A program made the position numbers and the translations under genes. A DNA stretch of 64,000 bases from the NCBI RefSeq assembly GCF_050003625.1, contig NC_134398.1:20038997-20102996 (forward strand), given 5' to 3'. The DNA is from Haematobia irritans (Eukaryota > Arthropoda > Insecta > Diptera > Muscidae). The notes under the pieces are model-generated. The model had not been told where the DNA came from. It did not search any database and saw only the letters and a list, made by a program, of their open reading frames with translations. Shown in pieces: positions 38,601 through 53,900 of the stretch (the stretch's first letter is position 1; each line of letters opens with the position of its first letter).

Positions 38601-39790
38601 CTCAAAAATCAAAATTTTGATGAAAATCCTTGAAAAATTTAAATTTTTATATGAAAAACTTATTTTGGCCATATCTCCTTAAATATGCGTCCTAGAGCGA
38701 AAAGGACGATAATTCGTGACCACCCCTCAAAAATTAAAATTTTTATATGAAAAACTTATTTTGGCCATATCTCCTTAAATATGCGTCCTAGAGCGAAAAG
38801 GACGATAATTCGTGACCACCCCTCAAAAATTAAAATTTTGATGAAAATTCTCAAAAAATTGAAATTTTTATATGAAAAACTTATTTTGGCCATATCTCCT
38901 TAAATATGCGTCCTAGAGCGAAAAGGACGATAATTCATGACCACCCATCAAAAATCAAAATTTTGATGAAAATTCTCAAAAAATTTAAATTTTCATATGA
39001 AAAACTTATTTTGGCCATATCTCCTTAAATATGCGTCCTAGAGCGAAAAGGACGATAATTCGTGACCACCCCTCAAAAATCAAAATTTTGATGAAAATTC
39101 TCAAAAAATTGAAATTTTTATATGAAAAACTTATTTTGGCCATATCTCCTTAAATATGCGTCCTAGAGCGAAAAGGACGATAATTCGTGACCACCCCTCA
39201 AAAATCAAAATTTTGATGAAAATTCTCAAAAAATTGAAATTTTTATATGAAAAACTTATTTTGGCCATATCTCCTTAAATATACGTCCTAGAGCGAAAAG
39301 GACGATAATTCGTGACCACCCCTCATAAATCAAAATTTTGATGAAAATCCTTGAAAAATTGAAATTTTTATACGAAAAACTTATTTTGGCCATATCTCCT
39401 TAAATATGCGTCCTAGAGCGAAACGGACGATAATTCGTGACCACCCCTCAAAAATCAAAATTTTGATGAAAATCCTTGAAAAATTAAAATTTTTATATGA
39501 AAAACTTATTTTGGCCATATCTCCTTAAATATGCGTCCTAGAGCGAAAAGGACGATAATTCGTGACCACCCCTCAAAAATCAAAATTTTGATGAAAATCC
39601 TTGAAAAATTTAAATTTTTATACGAAAAACTTATTTTGGCCATATCTCCTTAAATATGCGTCCTAGAGCGAAACGGACGATAATTCGTGACCACCCCTCA
39701 TAAATCAAAATTTTGATGAAAATTCTCAAAAAATTTAAATTTTCGTATGAAAAACTTATTTTGGCCATATCTCCTTAAATATGCGTCCTA

Positions 39791-41911
39791 GAGCGAAAAG
39801 GACGATAATTCGTGACCACCCCTCATAAATCAAAATTTTGATGAAAATTCTCAAAAAATTGAAATTTTCGTATGAAAAACTTATTTTGGCCATATCTCCT
39901 TAAATATGCGTCCTAGAGCGAAACGGACGATAATTCGTGACCACCCCTCAAAAATCAAAATTTTGATGAAAATCCTTGAAAAATTGAAATTTTTATATGA
40001 AAAACTTATTTTGGCCATATCTCCTTAAATATGCGTCCTACAGCGAAAAGGATGATAATTCGTGACCACCCCTCAAAAATCAAAATTTTGATGAAAATTC
40101 TCAAAAAATTGAAATTTTTATATGAAAAACTTATTTTGACCATATCTCCTTAAATATGCGTCCTAGAGCGAAAAGGACGATAATTCGTGACCACCCCTCA
40201 AAAATCAAAATTTTGATGAAAATTCTCAAAAAATTGAAATTTTTATATGAAAAACTTATTTTGGCCATATCTCCTTAAATATGCGTCCTAGAGCGAAAAG
40301 GACGACAACGACCACCCTTCAAAAATCAAAATTTTGATGAAAATTCTCAAAAAATTGAAATTTTTATATGAAAAACTTATTTTGGCCATATCTCCTTAAA
40401 TATGCGTCCTAGAGCGAAAAGGACGATAATTCGTGACCACCCCTCAAAAATCAAAATTTTGATGAAAATTCTCAAAAAATTGAAATTTTTATATGAAAAA
40501 CTTATTTTGGCCATATCTCCTTAAATATGCGTCCTAGAGCGAAAATGACGATAATTCGTGACCACCCCTCAAAAATCAAAATTTTGATGAAAATCCTTGA
40601 AAAATTGAAATTTTTATATGAAAAACTTATTTTGGCCATATCTCCTTAAATATGCGTCCTAGAGCGAAAAAGACGATAATTCGTGACCACCCCTCATAAA
40701 TCAAAATTTTGATGAAAATTCTCAAAAAATTGAAATTTTTATATGAAAAACTTATTTTGGCCATATCTCCTTAAATATGCGTCCTAGAGCGAAAAGGACG
40801 ATAATTCGTGACCACCCTTCAAAAATCAAAATTTTGATGAAAATCCTTGAAAAATTGAAATTTTTATACGAAAAACTTATTTTGGCCATATCTCCTTAAA
40901 TATGCGTCCTAGAGCGAAACGGACGATAATTCGTGACCACCCCTCATAAATCAAAATTTTGATGAAAATTCTCAAAAAATTGAAATTTTCGTATGAAAAA
41001 CTTATTTTGGCCATATCTCCTTAAATATGCGTCCTAGAGCGAAACGGACGATAATTCGTGACCACCCCTCAAAAATCAAAATTTTGATGAAAATCCTTGA
41101 AAAATTGAAATTTTTATATGAAAAACTTATTTTGGCCATATCTCCTTAAATATGCGTCCTACAGCGAAAAGGATGATAATTCGTGACCACCCTTCAAAAA
41201 TCAAAATTTTGATGAAAATTCTCAAAAAATTGAAATTTTTATATGAAAAACTTATTTTGACCATATCTCCTTAAATATGCGTCCTAGAGCGAAAAGGACG
41301 ATAATTCGTGACCACCCCTCAAAAATCAAAATTTTGATGAAAATTCTCAAAAAATTGAAATTTTTATATGAAAAACTTATTTTGGCCATATCTCCTTAAA
41401 TATGCGTCCTAGAGCGAAAAGGACGACAACGACCACCCTTCAAAAATCAAAATTTTGATGAAAATTCTCAAAAAATTGAAATTTTTATATGAAAAACTTA
41501 TTTTGGCCATATCTCCTTAAATATGCGTCCTAGAGCGAAAAGGACGATAATTCGTGACCACCCCTCAAAAATCAAAATTTTGATGAAAATTCTCAAAAAA
41601 TTGAAATTTTTATATGAAAAACTTATTTTGGCCATATCTCCTTAAATATGCGTCCTAGAGCGAAAATGACGATAATTCGTGACCACCCCTCAAAAATCAA
41701 AATTTTGATGAAAATCCTTGAAAAATTGAAATTTTTATATGAAAAACTTATTTTGGCCATATCTCCTTAAATATGCGTCCTAGAGCGAAAAAGACGATAA
41801 TTCGTGACCACCCCTCATAAATCAAAATTTTGATGAAAATTCTCAAAAAATTGAAATTTTTATATGAAAAACTTATTTTGGCCATATCTCCTTAAATATG
41901 CGTCCTAGAGC
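39791..41911 (+). repeat. Tandem satellite duplication, 1,121-bp spacing
   Basis: The region 39791-40790 recurs at 40912-41911. Markers at 1,121-bp offset are CAGCGAAAAGGATG (40041/41162), TTTTGACCATATC (near 40134/41255), the deleted box GACGACAACGACC (40301/41422) and GAAAATGACG (40541/41662). The period is nine monomers less 4 bp, because one monomer carries a small deletion (GACGACAACGACC in place of GACGATAATTCGTGACC). Confidence 0.8.
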
Positions 41912-44900
41912 GAAAAGGACGATAATTCGTGACCACCCCTCATAAATCAAAATTTTGATGAAAATTCTCAAAAAATTTAAATTTTCATATGAAAAACTTA
42001 TTTTGGACATATCTCCTTAAATATGCGTCCTAGAGCGAAAAGGACGATAATTCGTGACCACCCCTCAAAAATTAAAATTTTGATGAAAATTCTCAAAAAA
42101 TTGAAATTTTTATATGAAAAACTTATTTTGGCCATATCTCCTTAAATATGCGTCCTACAGCGAAAAGGACGATAATTCGTGACCACCCTTCAAAAATCAA
42201 AATTTTGATGAAAATTCTCAAAAAATTGAAATTTTTATATGAAAAACTTATTTTGGCCATATCTCCTTAAATATGCGTCCTACAGCGAAAAGGACGATAA
42301 TTCGTGACCACCCTTCAAAAATCAAAATTTTGATGAAAATTCTCAAAAAATTGAAATTTTCATATGAAAAACTTATTTTGGCCATATCTCCTTAAATATG
42401 CGTCCTAGAGCGAAAAGGACGATAATTCGTGACCACCACTCAAAAATCTAAATTTTGATGAAAATCCTTGAAAAATTTAAATTTTTATACGAAAAACTAA
42501 TTTTGGCCATATCTCCTTAAATATGCGTCCAAGAGCGAAAAGGACGATAATTCGTGACCGCCCCTCATAAATCAAAATTTTGATGAAAATTCTCAAAAAA
42601 TTGAAATTTTCATATGAAAAACTTATTTTGGCCATATCTCCTTAAATATGCGTCCTACAGCGAAAAGGACGATAATTCGTGACCACCCTTCAAAAATCAA
42701 AATTTTGATGAAAATTCTCAAAAAATTGAAATTTTCATATGAAAAACTTATTTTGGCCATATCTCCTAAATATGCGTCCTAGAGCGAAAAGGACGATAAT
42801 TCGTGACCAACCCTCAAAAATCAAAATTTTGATGAAAATTCTCAAAAAATTGAAATTTTTATATGAAAAACTTATTTTGGCCATATCTCCTTAAATATGC
42901 GTCCTTGAGCGAAAAGGACGATAATTCGTGACCACCCCTCATAAATCAAAATTTTGATGAAAATTCTCAAAAAATTTAAATTTTTATATGAAAAACTTAT
43001 TTTGGCCATATCTCCTTAAATATGCGTCCTAGAGCGAAAAGGACGATAATTCGTGACTACCATTCAAAAATCAAAATTTTGATGAAAATCCTTGAAAAAT
43101 TGAAATTTTTATATGAAAACCTTATTTTGGCCATATCTCCTTAAATATGCGTCCTAGAGCGAAAAGGACGATAATTCGTGACCACCCCTCAAAAATCAAA
43201 ATTTTGATGAAAATTCTCAAAAAATTTAAATTTTCATATGAAAAACTTATTTTGGCCATATCTCCTTAAATATGCGTCCTAGAGCGAAAAGAACGATAAT
43301 TGGTGACCACCCCTCAAAAATCAAAATTTTGATGAAAATTCTCAAAAAATTGAAATTTTTATATGAAAAACTTATTTTGGCCATATCTCCTTAAATATGC
43401 GTCCTAGAGCGAAAAGGACGATAATTCGTGACCACCACTCAAAAATCAAAATTTTGATGAAAATCCTTGAAAAATTGAAATTTTTATACGAAAAACTTAT
43501 TTTGGCCATATCTCCTTAAATATGCGTCCTAGAGCGAAAAGGACGATAATTCGTGACCACCCCTCAAAAATCAAAATTTTGATGAAAATCCTTGAAAAAT
43601 TGAAATTTTTGTACGAAAAACTTATTTTGGCCATATCTCCTTAAATATGCGTCCTAGAGCGAAAAGGACGATAATTCGTGACCACCCCTCAAAAATCAAA
43701 ATTTTGGAAAATTCTCAAAAAATTGAAATTTTTATATGAAAAACTTATTTTGGCCATATCTCCTTAAATATGCGTCCTAGAGCGAAAAGGACGATAATTC
43801 GTGACCACCCCTCAAAAATCAAAATTTTGATGAAAATCCTTGAAAAATTGAAATTTTTATACGAAAAACTTATTTTGGCCATATCTCCTTAAATATGCGT
43901 CCTAGAGCGAAACGGACGATAATTCGTGACCACCCCTCAAAAATCAAAATTTTGATGAAAATCCTTGAAAAATTGAAATTTTTATATGAAAAACTTATTT
44001 TGGCCATATCTCCTTAAATATGCGTCCTACAGCGAAAAGGATAATAATTCGTGACCACCCTTCAAAAATCAAAATTTTGATGAAAATTCTCAAAAAATTG
44101 AAATTTTTATATGAAAAACTTATTTTGGCCATATCTCCTTAAATATGCGTCCTAGAGCGAAAAGGACAATAATTCGTGACCACCCCTCAAAAATCAAAAT
44201 TTTGATGAAAATCCTTGAAAAATTGAAATTTTTATACGAAAAACTTATTTTGGCCATATCTCCTTAAATATGCGTCCTAGAGCGAAAAGGACGATAATTC
44301 GTGACCACCCCTCAAAAATCAAAATTTTAATGAAAATCCTTGAAAAATTGAAATTTTTATATGAAAAACTTATTTTGGCCATATCTCCTTAAATATGCGT
44401 CCTACAGCGAAAAGGATGATAATTCGTGACCACCCTTCAAAAATCAAATTGAAATTTTTATATGAAAAACTTATTTTGGCCATATCTCCTTAAATATGCG
44501 TCCTAGAGCGAAAAGGACGATAATTCGTGACCACCCCTCATAAATCAAAATTTTGATGAAAATTCTCAAAAAATTTAAATTTTCGTATGAAAAACTTATT
44601 TTGGCCATATCTCCTTAAATATGCGTCCTAGAGCGAAAAGGACGATAATTCGTGACCACCCCTCATAAATCAAAATTTTGATGAAAATTCTCAAAAAATT
44701 TAAATTTTCATATGAAAAACTTATTTTGGCCATATCTCCTTAAATATGCGTCCTACGGCGAAAAGGACGATAACTCGTGACCACCCCTCAAAAATCAAAA
44801 TTTTGATGAAAATCCTTGAAAAATTGAAATTTTTATACGAAAAACTTATTTTGGCCATATCTCCTTAAATATGCATCCTAGAGCGAAAAGGACGATAATT

Positions 44901-47900
44901 CGTGACCACCCCTCAAAAATCAAAATTTTGATGAAAATTCTCAAAAAATTGAAATTTTTATATGAAAAACTTATTGTCCTAGAGCGAAAAGGACGATAAT
45001 TCGTGACCACCCCTCAAAAATCAAAATTTTGATGAAAATTCTCAAAAAATTGAAATTTTCATATGAAAAACTTATTTTGGCCATATCTCCTTAAATATGC
45101 GTCCTAGAGCGAAAAGGACGATAATTCGTGACCACCCCTCAAAAATCAAAATTTTGATGAAAATTCTCAAAAAATTTAAATTTTTATATGAAAAACTTAT
45201 TTTGGCCATATCTCCTTAAATATGCGTCCTAGAGCGAAAAGGACGATAATTCGTGACCACCCCTCAAAAATCAAAATTTTGATGAAAATCCTTGAAAAAT
45301 TGAAATTTTTATATGAAAAACTTATTTTGGCCATATCTCCTTAAATATGCGTCCTAGAGCGAAAAGGACGATAATCCGTGACCACCCCTCAAAAATCAAA
45401 ATTTTGATGAAAATCCTCGAAAAATTGAAATTTTTATACGAAAAACTTATTTTGGCCATATCTCCTTAAATATGCGTCCTAGAGCGAAACGGACGATAAT
45501 TCGTGACCACCCCTCAAAAATCAAAATTTTGATGAAAATCCTTGAAAAATTGAAATTTTTATATGAAAAACTTATTTTGGCCATATCTCCTTAAATATGC
45601 GTCCTAGAGCGAAACGGACGATAATTCGTGACCACCCCTCATAAATCAAAAACTTATTTTGGCCATATCTCCTTAAATATGCGTCCTAGAGCGAAACGGA
45701 CGATAATTCGTGACCACCCCTCAAAAATCAAAATTTTGATGAAAATCCTTGAAAAATTGAAATTTTTATATGAAAAACTTATTTTGGCCATATCTCCTTA
45801 AATATGCGCCCTAGAGCGAAAAGGACGATAATTCGTGACCACCCCTCAAAAATCAAAATTTTGATGAAAATCCTTGAAAAATTGAAATTTTTATATGAAA
45901 AACTTATTTTGGCCATATCTCCTTAAATATGCGTCCTAGAGCGAAAAGGACGATAATTCGTGACCACCCCTCAAAAATCAAAATTTTGATGAAAATCCTT
46001 GACAAATTGAAATTTTTATACGAAAAACTTATTTTGGCCATATCTCCTTAAATATGCGTCCTAGAGCGAAAAGGACGATAATTCGTGACCACCCCTCAAA
46101 AATCAAAATTTTGATGAAAATTCTCAAAAAATTGAAATTTTTATATGAAAAACTTATTTTGGCCATATCTCCTTAAATATGCGTCCTAGAGCGAAAAGGA
46201 CGATAATTCGTGACCACCCCTCATAAATCAAAATTTTGATGAAAATTCTCAAAAAATTTAAATTTTCGTATGAAAAACTTATTTTGGCCATATCTCCTTA
46301 AATATGCGTCCTAGAGCGAAACGGACGATAATTCGTGACCACCCCTCAAAAATCAAAATTTTGATGAAAATCCTTGAAAAATTGAAATTTTTATACGAAA
46401 AACTTATTTTGGCCATATCTCCTTAAATATGCGTCCTAGAGCGAAAAGGACGATAATTCGTGACCATCCCTCAAAAATCAAAATTTTGGAAAATTCTCAA
46501 AAAACTGAAATTTTTATATGAAAAACTTATTTTGGCCGTATCTCCTTAAATATGCGTCCTAGAGCGAAAAGGACGATAATTCGTGACCACCCCTCAAAAA
46601 TCAAAATTTTGATGAAAATCCTTGAAAAATTGAAATTTTTATACGAAAAACTTATTTTGGCCATATCTCCTTAAATATGCGTCCTAGAGCGAAACGGACG
46701 ATAATTCGTGACCACCCCTCAAAAATCAAAATTTTGATGAAAATCCTTGAAAAATTGAAATTTTTATATGAAAAACTTATTTTGACCATATCTCCTTAAA
46801 TATGCGTCCTACAGCGAAAAGGATGATAATTCGTGACCACCCTTCAAAAATCAAAATTTTGATGAAACTTCTCAAAAAATTGAAATTTTTATATGAAAAA
46901 CTTATTTTGGCCATATCTCCTTAAATATGCGTCCTAGAGCGAAAAGGACGATAATTCGTGACCACCCCTCAAAAATCAAAATTTTGATGAAAATCCTTGA
47001 AAAATTGAAATTTTTGTACGAAAAACTTATTTTGGCCATATCTCCTTAAATATGCGTCCTAGAGCGAAAAGGACGATAATTCGTGACCACCCCTCAAAAA
47101 TCAAAATTTTGATGAAAATCCTTGAAAAATTGAAATTTTTATATGAAAAACTTATTTTGGCCATATCTCCTTAAATATGCGTCCTACAGCGAAAAGGATG
47201 ATAATTCGTGACCACCCCTCATAAATCAAAATTTTGATGAAAATTCTCAAAAAATTTAAATTTTCGTATGAAAAACTTATTTTGGCCATATCTCCTTAAA
47301 TATGCGTCCTAGAGCGAAAAGGACGATAATTCGTGACCACCCCTCAAAAATCAAAATTTTGATGAAAATTCTCAAAAAATTGAAATTTTTATATGAAAAA
47401 CTTATTTTGGCCATATCTCCTTAAATATGCGTCCTAGAGCGAAAAGGACGATAATTCGTGACCACCCCTCAAAAATCAAAATTTTGATGAAAATCCTTGA
47501 AAAATTGAAATTTTTATACGAAAAACTTATTTTGGCCATATCTCCTTAAATATGCGTCCTAGAGCGAAAAGGACGATAATTCGTGACCACCCCTCAAAAA
47601 TCAAAATTTTGATGAAAATTCTCAAAAAATTGAAATTTTTATATGAAAAACCTATTTTGGCCATATCTCCTTAAATATGCGTCCTAGAGCGAAAAGGACG
47701 ATAATTCGTGACCACCCCTCATAAATCAAAATTTTGATGAAAATTCTCAAAAAAATTAAATTTTCGTATGAAAAACTTATTTTGGCCATATCTCCTTAAA
47801 TATGCGTCCTAGAGCGAAAAGGACGATAATTCGTGACCACCACTCAAAAATCAAAATTTTGATGAAAATCCTTGAAAAATTGAAATTTTTATATGAAAAA

Positions 47901-50900
47901 CTTATTTTGGCCATATCTCCTTAATAATTTTGATGAAAATCCTTGAAAAATTGAAATTTTTATATGAAAAACTTATTTTGGCCATATCTCCTTAAATATG
48001 CGTCCTAGAGCGAAAAGGACGATAACCACCCCTCAAAAATCAAAATTTTGATGAAAATCCTTGAAAAATTGAAATTTTTATATGAAAAACTTATTTTGGC
48101 CATATCTCCTCAAAAAATTGAAATTTTTTTTTTGAAAAACTTATTTTGGCCATATCTCCTTAAATATGCGTCCTAGAGCGAAAAGGACGATAATTCGTGA
48201 CCACCCCTCAAAAATCAAAATTTTGATGAAAATTCTCAAAAAATTGAAATTTTTATATGAAAAACTTATTTTGGCCATATCTCCTTAAATATGCGTCCTA
48301 CAGCGAAAAGGACGATAATTCGTGACCACCCTTCAAAAATCAAAATTTTGATGAAAATTCTCAAAAAATTGAAATTTTTATATGAAAAACTTATTTTGGC
48401 CATATCTCCTTAAATATGCGTCCTAGAGCGAAGAGGACGATAATTCGTGACCACCCCTCAAAAATCAAAATTTTGGAAAATTCTCAAAAAATTGAAATTT
48501 TTATATGAAAAACTTATTTTGGCCATATCTCCTTAAATATGCGTCCTAGAGCGAAAAGGACGATAATTCGTGACCACCCCTCAAAAATCAAAATTTTGAT
48601 GAAAATTCTCAAAAAATTGAAATTTTTATATGAAAAACTTATTTTGGCCATATCTCCTTAAATATGCGTCCTAGAGCGAAAAGGACGATAATTCGTGACC
48701 ACCCCTCAAAAATCAAAATTTTGATGAAAATCCTTGAAAAATTGAAATTTTTATATGAAAAACTTATTTTGGCCATATCTCCTTAAATATGCGTCCTAGA
48801 GCGAAAAGGACGATAATTCGTGACCACCCTTCAAAAATCAAAATTTTGATGAAAATTCTCAAAAAATTTAAATTTTTATATGAAAAACTTATTTTGGCCA
48901 TATCTCCTTAAATATGCGTCCTAGAGCGAAAAGGACGATAATTCGTGACCACCCCTCAAAAATCAAAATTTTGATGAAAATTCTCAAAAAATTGAAATTT
49001 TTATATGAAAAACTTATTTTGGCCATATCTCCTTAAATATGCGTCCTAGAGCGAAAAGGACGATAATTCGTGACCACCCCTCAAAAATCAAAATTTTGAT
49101 GAAAATCCTTGAAAAATTGAAATTTTTATATGAAAAACTTATTTTTTTAAATATGCGTCCTAGAGCGAAAAGGACGATAATTCGTGACCACCCCTCATAA
49201 ATCAAAATTTTGATGAAAATCCTTGAAAAATTGAAATTTTTATATGAAAAACTTATTTTGGCCATATCTCCTTAAATATGCGTCCTAGAGCGAAAAGGAC
49301 GATAATTCGTGACCTCCCCTCATAAATCAAAATTTTGATGAAAATTCTCAAAAAATTTAAATTTTCATATGAAAAACTTATTTTGGCCATATCTCAATTT
49401 TGATGAAAATTCTCAAAAAATTGAAATTTTTATATGAAAAACTTATTTTGGCCATATCTCCTTAAATATGCGTCCTAGAGCGAAAAGGACGATAATTCGT
49501 GACCACCCCTCAAAAATAAAAATTTTGATGAAAATCCTTGAAAAATTGAAACAAAAATCAAAATTTTGATGAAAATCCTTGAAAAATTGAAATTTTTATA
49601 TGAAAAACTTATTTTGGCCATATCTCCTTAAATATGCGTCCTACAGCGAAAAGGATAATAATTCGTGACCAACCTTCAAAAATCAAAATTTTGATCAAAA
49701 TTCTCAAAAAATTGAAATTTTTATATGAAAAACTTATTTTGGCCATATCTCCTTAAATATGCGTCCTAGAGAGAAAAGGACGATAATTCGTGACCACCCC
49801 TCAAAAATCAAAATTTTGATGAAAATTCTCAAAAAATTGAAATTTTTTTATGAAAAACTTATTTTGGCCATATCTCCTTAAATATGCGTCCTAGAGCGAA
49901 AAGGACGATAATTCGTGACCACCCCTCAAAAATCAAAATTTTGATGAAAATTCTCAAAAAATTTAAATTTTCATATGAAAAACTTATTTTGGACATATCT
50001 CCTTAAATATGCGTCCTAGAGCGAAAAGGACGATAATTCGTGACCACCCCTCATAAATCAAAATTTTGATGAAAATTCTCAAAAAATTTAAATTTTCATA
50101 TGAAAAACTTATTTTGGCCATATCTCCTTAAATATGCGTCCTAGAGCGAAAAGGACGATAATTCGTGACCACCCCTCAAAAATCAAAATTTTGATGAAAA
50201 TTCTCAAAAAATTGAAATTTTTTTATGAAAAACTTATTTTGGCCATATCTCCTTAAATATGCGTCCTAGAGCGAAAAGGACGATAATTCGTGACCACCCC
50301 TCAAAAATCAAAATTTTGATGAAAATCCTTGAAAAATTGAAATTTTTATATGAAAAACTTATTTTGGCCATATCTCCTTAAATATGCGTCCTAGAGCGAA
50401 AAGGACGATAATTCGTGACCACCCCTCATAAATCAAAATTTTGATGAAAATCCTTGAAAAATTGAAATTTTTATATGAAAAACTTATTTTGGCCATATCT
50501 CCTTAAATATGCGTCCTAGAGCGAAAAGGACGATAATGGCCATATCTCCTTAAATATACGTCCTAAAGCGAAAAGGACGATAATTCGTGACCACCCCTCA
50601 TAAATCAAAATTTTGATGAAAATCCTTGAAAAATTGAAATTTTTATATGAAAAACTTATTTTGGCCATATCTCCTTAAATATGCGTCCTAGAGCGAAAAG
50701 GACGATAATTCGTGACCACCCCTCATAAATCAAAATTTTGATGAAAATCCTTGAAAAATTGAAATTTTTATATGAAAAACTTATTTTGGCCATATCTCCT
50801 TAAATATGCGTCCTAGAGCGAAAAGGACGATAATTCGTGACCACCCCTCATAAATCAAAATTTTGATGAAAATCCTTGAAAAATTGAAATTTTTATATGA

Positions 50901-53900
50901 AAAACTTATTTTGGCCATATCTCCTTAAATATGCGTCCTAGAGCGAAAAGGACGATAATTCGTGACCACCCCTCATAAATCAAAATTTTGATGAAAATTC
51001 TCAAAAAATTTAAATTTTCATATGAAAAACTTATTTTGGACATATCTCCTTAAATATGCGTCCTAGAGCGAAAAGGACGATAATTCGTGACCACCCCTCA
51101 TAAATCAAAATTTTGATGAAAATTATCAAAAAATTTAAATTTTCATATGAAAAACTTATTTTGGCCATATCTCCTTAAATATGCGTCCTAGAGCGAAAAG
51201 GACGATAATTCGTGACCACCCCTCAAAAATCAAAATTTTGATGAAAATTCTCAAAAAATTGAAATTTTTATATGAAAAACTTATTTTGGCCATATCTCCT
51301 TAAATATGCGCCCTAGAGCGAAAAGGACGATAATTCGTGACCACCCCTCAAAAATCAAAATTTTGATGAAAATCCTTGAAAAATTGAAATTTTTATATGA
51401 AAAACTTATTTTGGCCATATCTCCTTAAATATGCGTCCTAGAGCGAAAAGGACGATAATTCGTGACCACCCCTCATAAATCAAAATTTTGATGAAAATCC
51501 TTGAAAAATTGAAATTTTTATATGAAAAACTTATTTTGGCCATATCTCCTTAAATATACGTCCTAGAGCGAAAAGGACGATAATTCGTGACCACCCCTCA
51601 TAAATCAAAATTTTGATGAAAATTCTCAAAAAATTTAAATTTTCATATGAAAAACTTATTTTGGCCATATCTCCTTAAATATGCGTCCTAGAGCGAAAAG
51701 GACGATAATTCGTGACCACCCCTCAAAAATCAAAATTTTGATGAAAATTCTCAAAAAATTGAAATTTTTATATGAAAAACTTATTTTGGCCATATCTCCT
51801 TAAATATGCGTCCTAGAGCGAAAAGGACGATAATTCGTGACCACCCCTCAAAAATCAAAATTTTGATGAAAATCATTGAAAAATTGAAATTTTTATACGA
51901 AAAACTTATTTTGGCCATATCTCCTTAAATATCCTAGAGCGAAAAGGACGATAATTCGTGACCACCCCTCAAAAATCAAAATTTTGATGAAAATTCTCAA
52001 AAAATTGAAATTTTTATATGAAAAACTTATTTTGGCCATATCTCCTTAAATATGCGTCCTAGAGCGAAAAGGATGATAATTCGTGACCACCATTCAAAAA
52101 TCAAAATTTTGATGAAAATTCTCAAAAAATTGAAATTTTTATATGAAAAACTTATTTTGGCCATATCTCCTTAAATATGCGTCCTAGAGCGAAAAGGACG
52201 ATAATTCGTGACCACCCCTCAAAAATCAAAATTTTGATGAAAATTCTCAAAAAATTTAAATTTTCATATGAAAAACTTATTTTGGCCATATCTCCTTAAA
52301 TATGCGTCCTAGAGCGAAAAGGACGATAATTCGTGACCACCACTCAAAAATCAAAATTTTGATGAAAATCCTTGAAAAATTGAAATTTTTATATGAAAAA
52401 CTTGTTTTGGCCATATCTCCTTAAATATGCGTCCTAGAGCGAAAAGGATGATAATTCGTGACCACCATTCAAAAATCAAAATTTTGATGAAAATTCTCAA
52501 AAAATTGAAATTTTTTTTTGAAAAACTTATTTTGGCCATATCTCCTTAAATATGCGTCCTAGAGCGAAAAGGACGATAATTCGTGACCACCCCTCAAAAA
52601 TCAAAAATTTGATGAAAATTCTCAAAAAATTTAAATTTTTATATGAAAAACTTATTTTGGCCATATCTCCTTAAATATGCGTCCTAGAGCGAAAAGGACG
52701 ATAATTCGTGACCACCCTTCAAAAATCAAAATTTTGATGAAAATCCTTGAAAAATTGAAATTTTTATATGAAAAACTTATTTTGGCCATATCTCCTTAAA
52801 TATGCGTCCTAGAGCGAAAAGGGCGATAATTCGTGACCACCCTTCAAAAATCAAAATTTTGATGAAAATTCTCAAAAAATTGAAATTTTTATATGAAAAA
52901 CTTATTTTGGCCATATCTCCTTAAATATGCGTCCTAGAGCGAAAAGGACGATAATTCGTGACCACCCCTCATAAATCAAAATTTTGATGAAAATTCTCAA
53001 AAAATTTAAATTTTCGTATGAAAAACTTATTTTGGCCATATCTCCTTAAATATGCGTCCTAGAGCGAAAAGGACGATAATTCGTGACCACCCCTCATAAA
53101 TCAAAATTTTGATGAAAATTCTCAAAAAATTTAAATTTTCGTATGAAAAACTTATTTTGGCCATATCTCCTTAAATATGCGTCCTAGAGCGAAAAGGACG
53201 ATAATTCGTGACCACCACTCAAAAATCAAAATTTTGATGAAAATCCTTGAAAAATTGAAATTTTTATATGAAAAACTTATTTTGGCCATATCTCCTTAAA
53301 TATGCGTCCTAGAGCGAAAAGGATGATAATTCGTGACCACCATTCAAAAATCAAAATTTTGATGAAAATTCTCAAAAAATTGAAATTTTTATATGAAAAA
53401 CTTATTTTGGCCATATCTCCTTAAATATGCGTCCTAGAGCGAAAAGGACGATAATTCGAGACCACCCCTCAAAAATCAAAATTTTGATGAAAATTCTCAA
53501 AAAATTTAAATTTTCACATGAAAAACTTATTTTGGACATATCTCCGTAAATATGCGTCCTAGAGCGAAAAGGACGATAATTCGTGACCACCCCTCAAAAA
53601 TCAAAATTTTGATGAAAATCCTTGAAAAATTGAAATTTTTATATGAAAAACTTATTTTGGCCATATCTCCTCAAAAAATTGAAATTTTTTTTTGAAAAAC
53701 TTATTTTGGCCATATCTCCTTAAATATGCGTCCTAGAGCGAAAAGGACGATAATTCGTGACCACCCCTCAAAAATCAAAATTTTGATGAAAATCCTTGAA
53801 AAATTGAAATTTTTATACGAAAAACTTATTTTGGCCATATCTCCTTAAATATGCGTCCTAGAGCGAAAAGGACGATAATTCGTGACCGCCCCTCAAAAAT

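Noticed and set aside
49014..49265. 83-codon minus-strand open frame (also 52351-52539 and 53402-53590)
   Set aside because: All are translations of the 125-bp monomer, opened by deletions; composition is that of the repeat.
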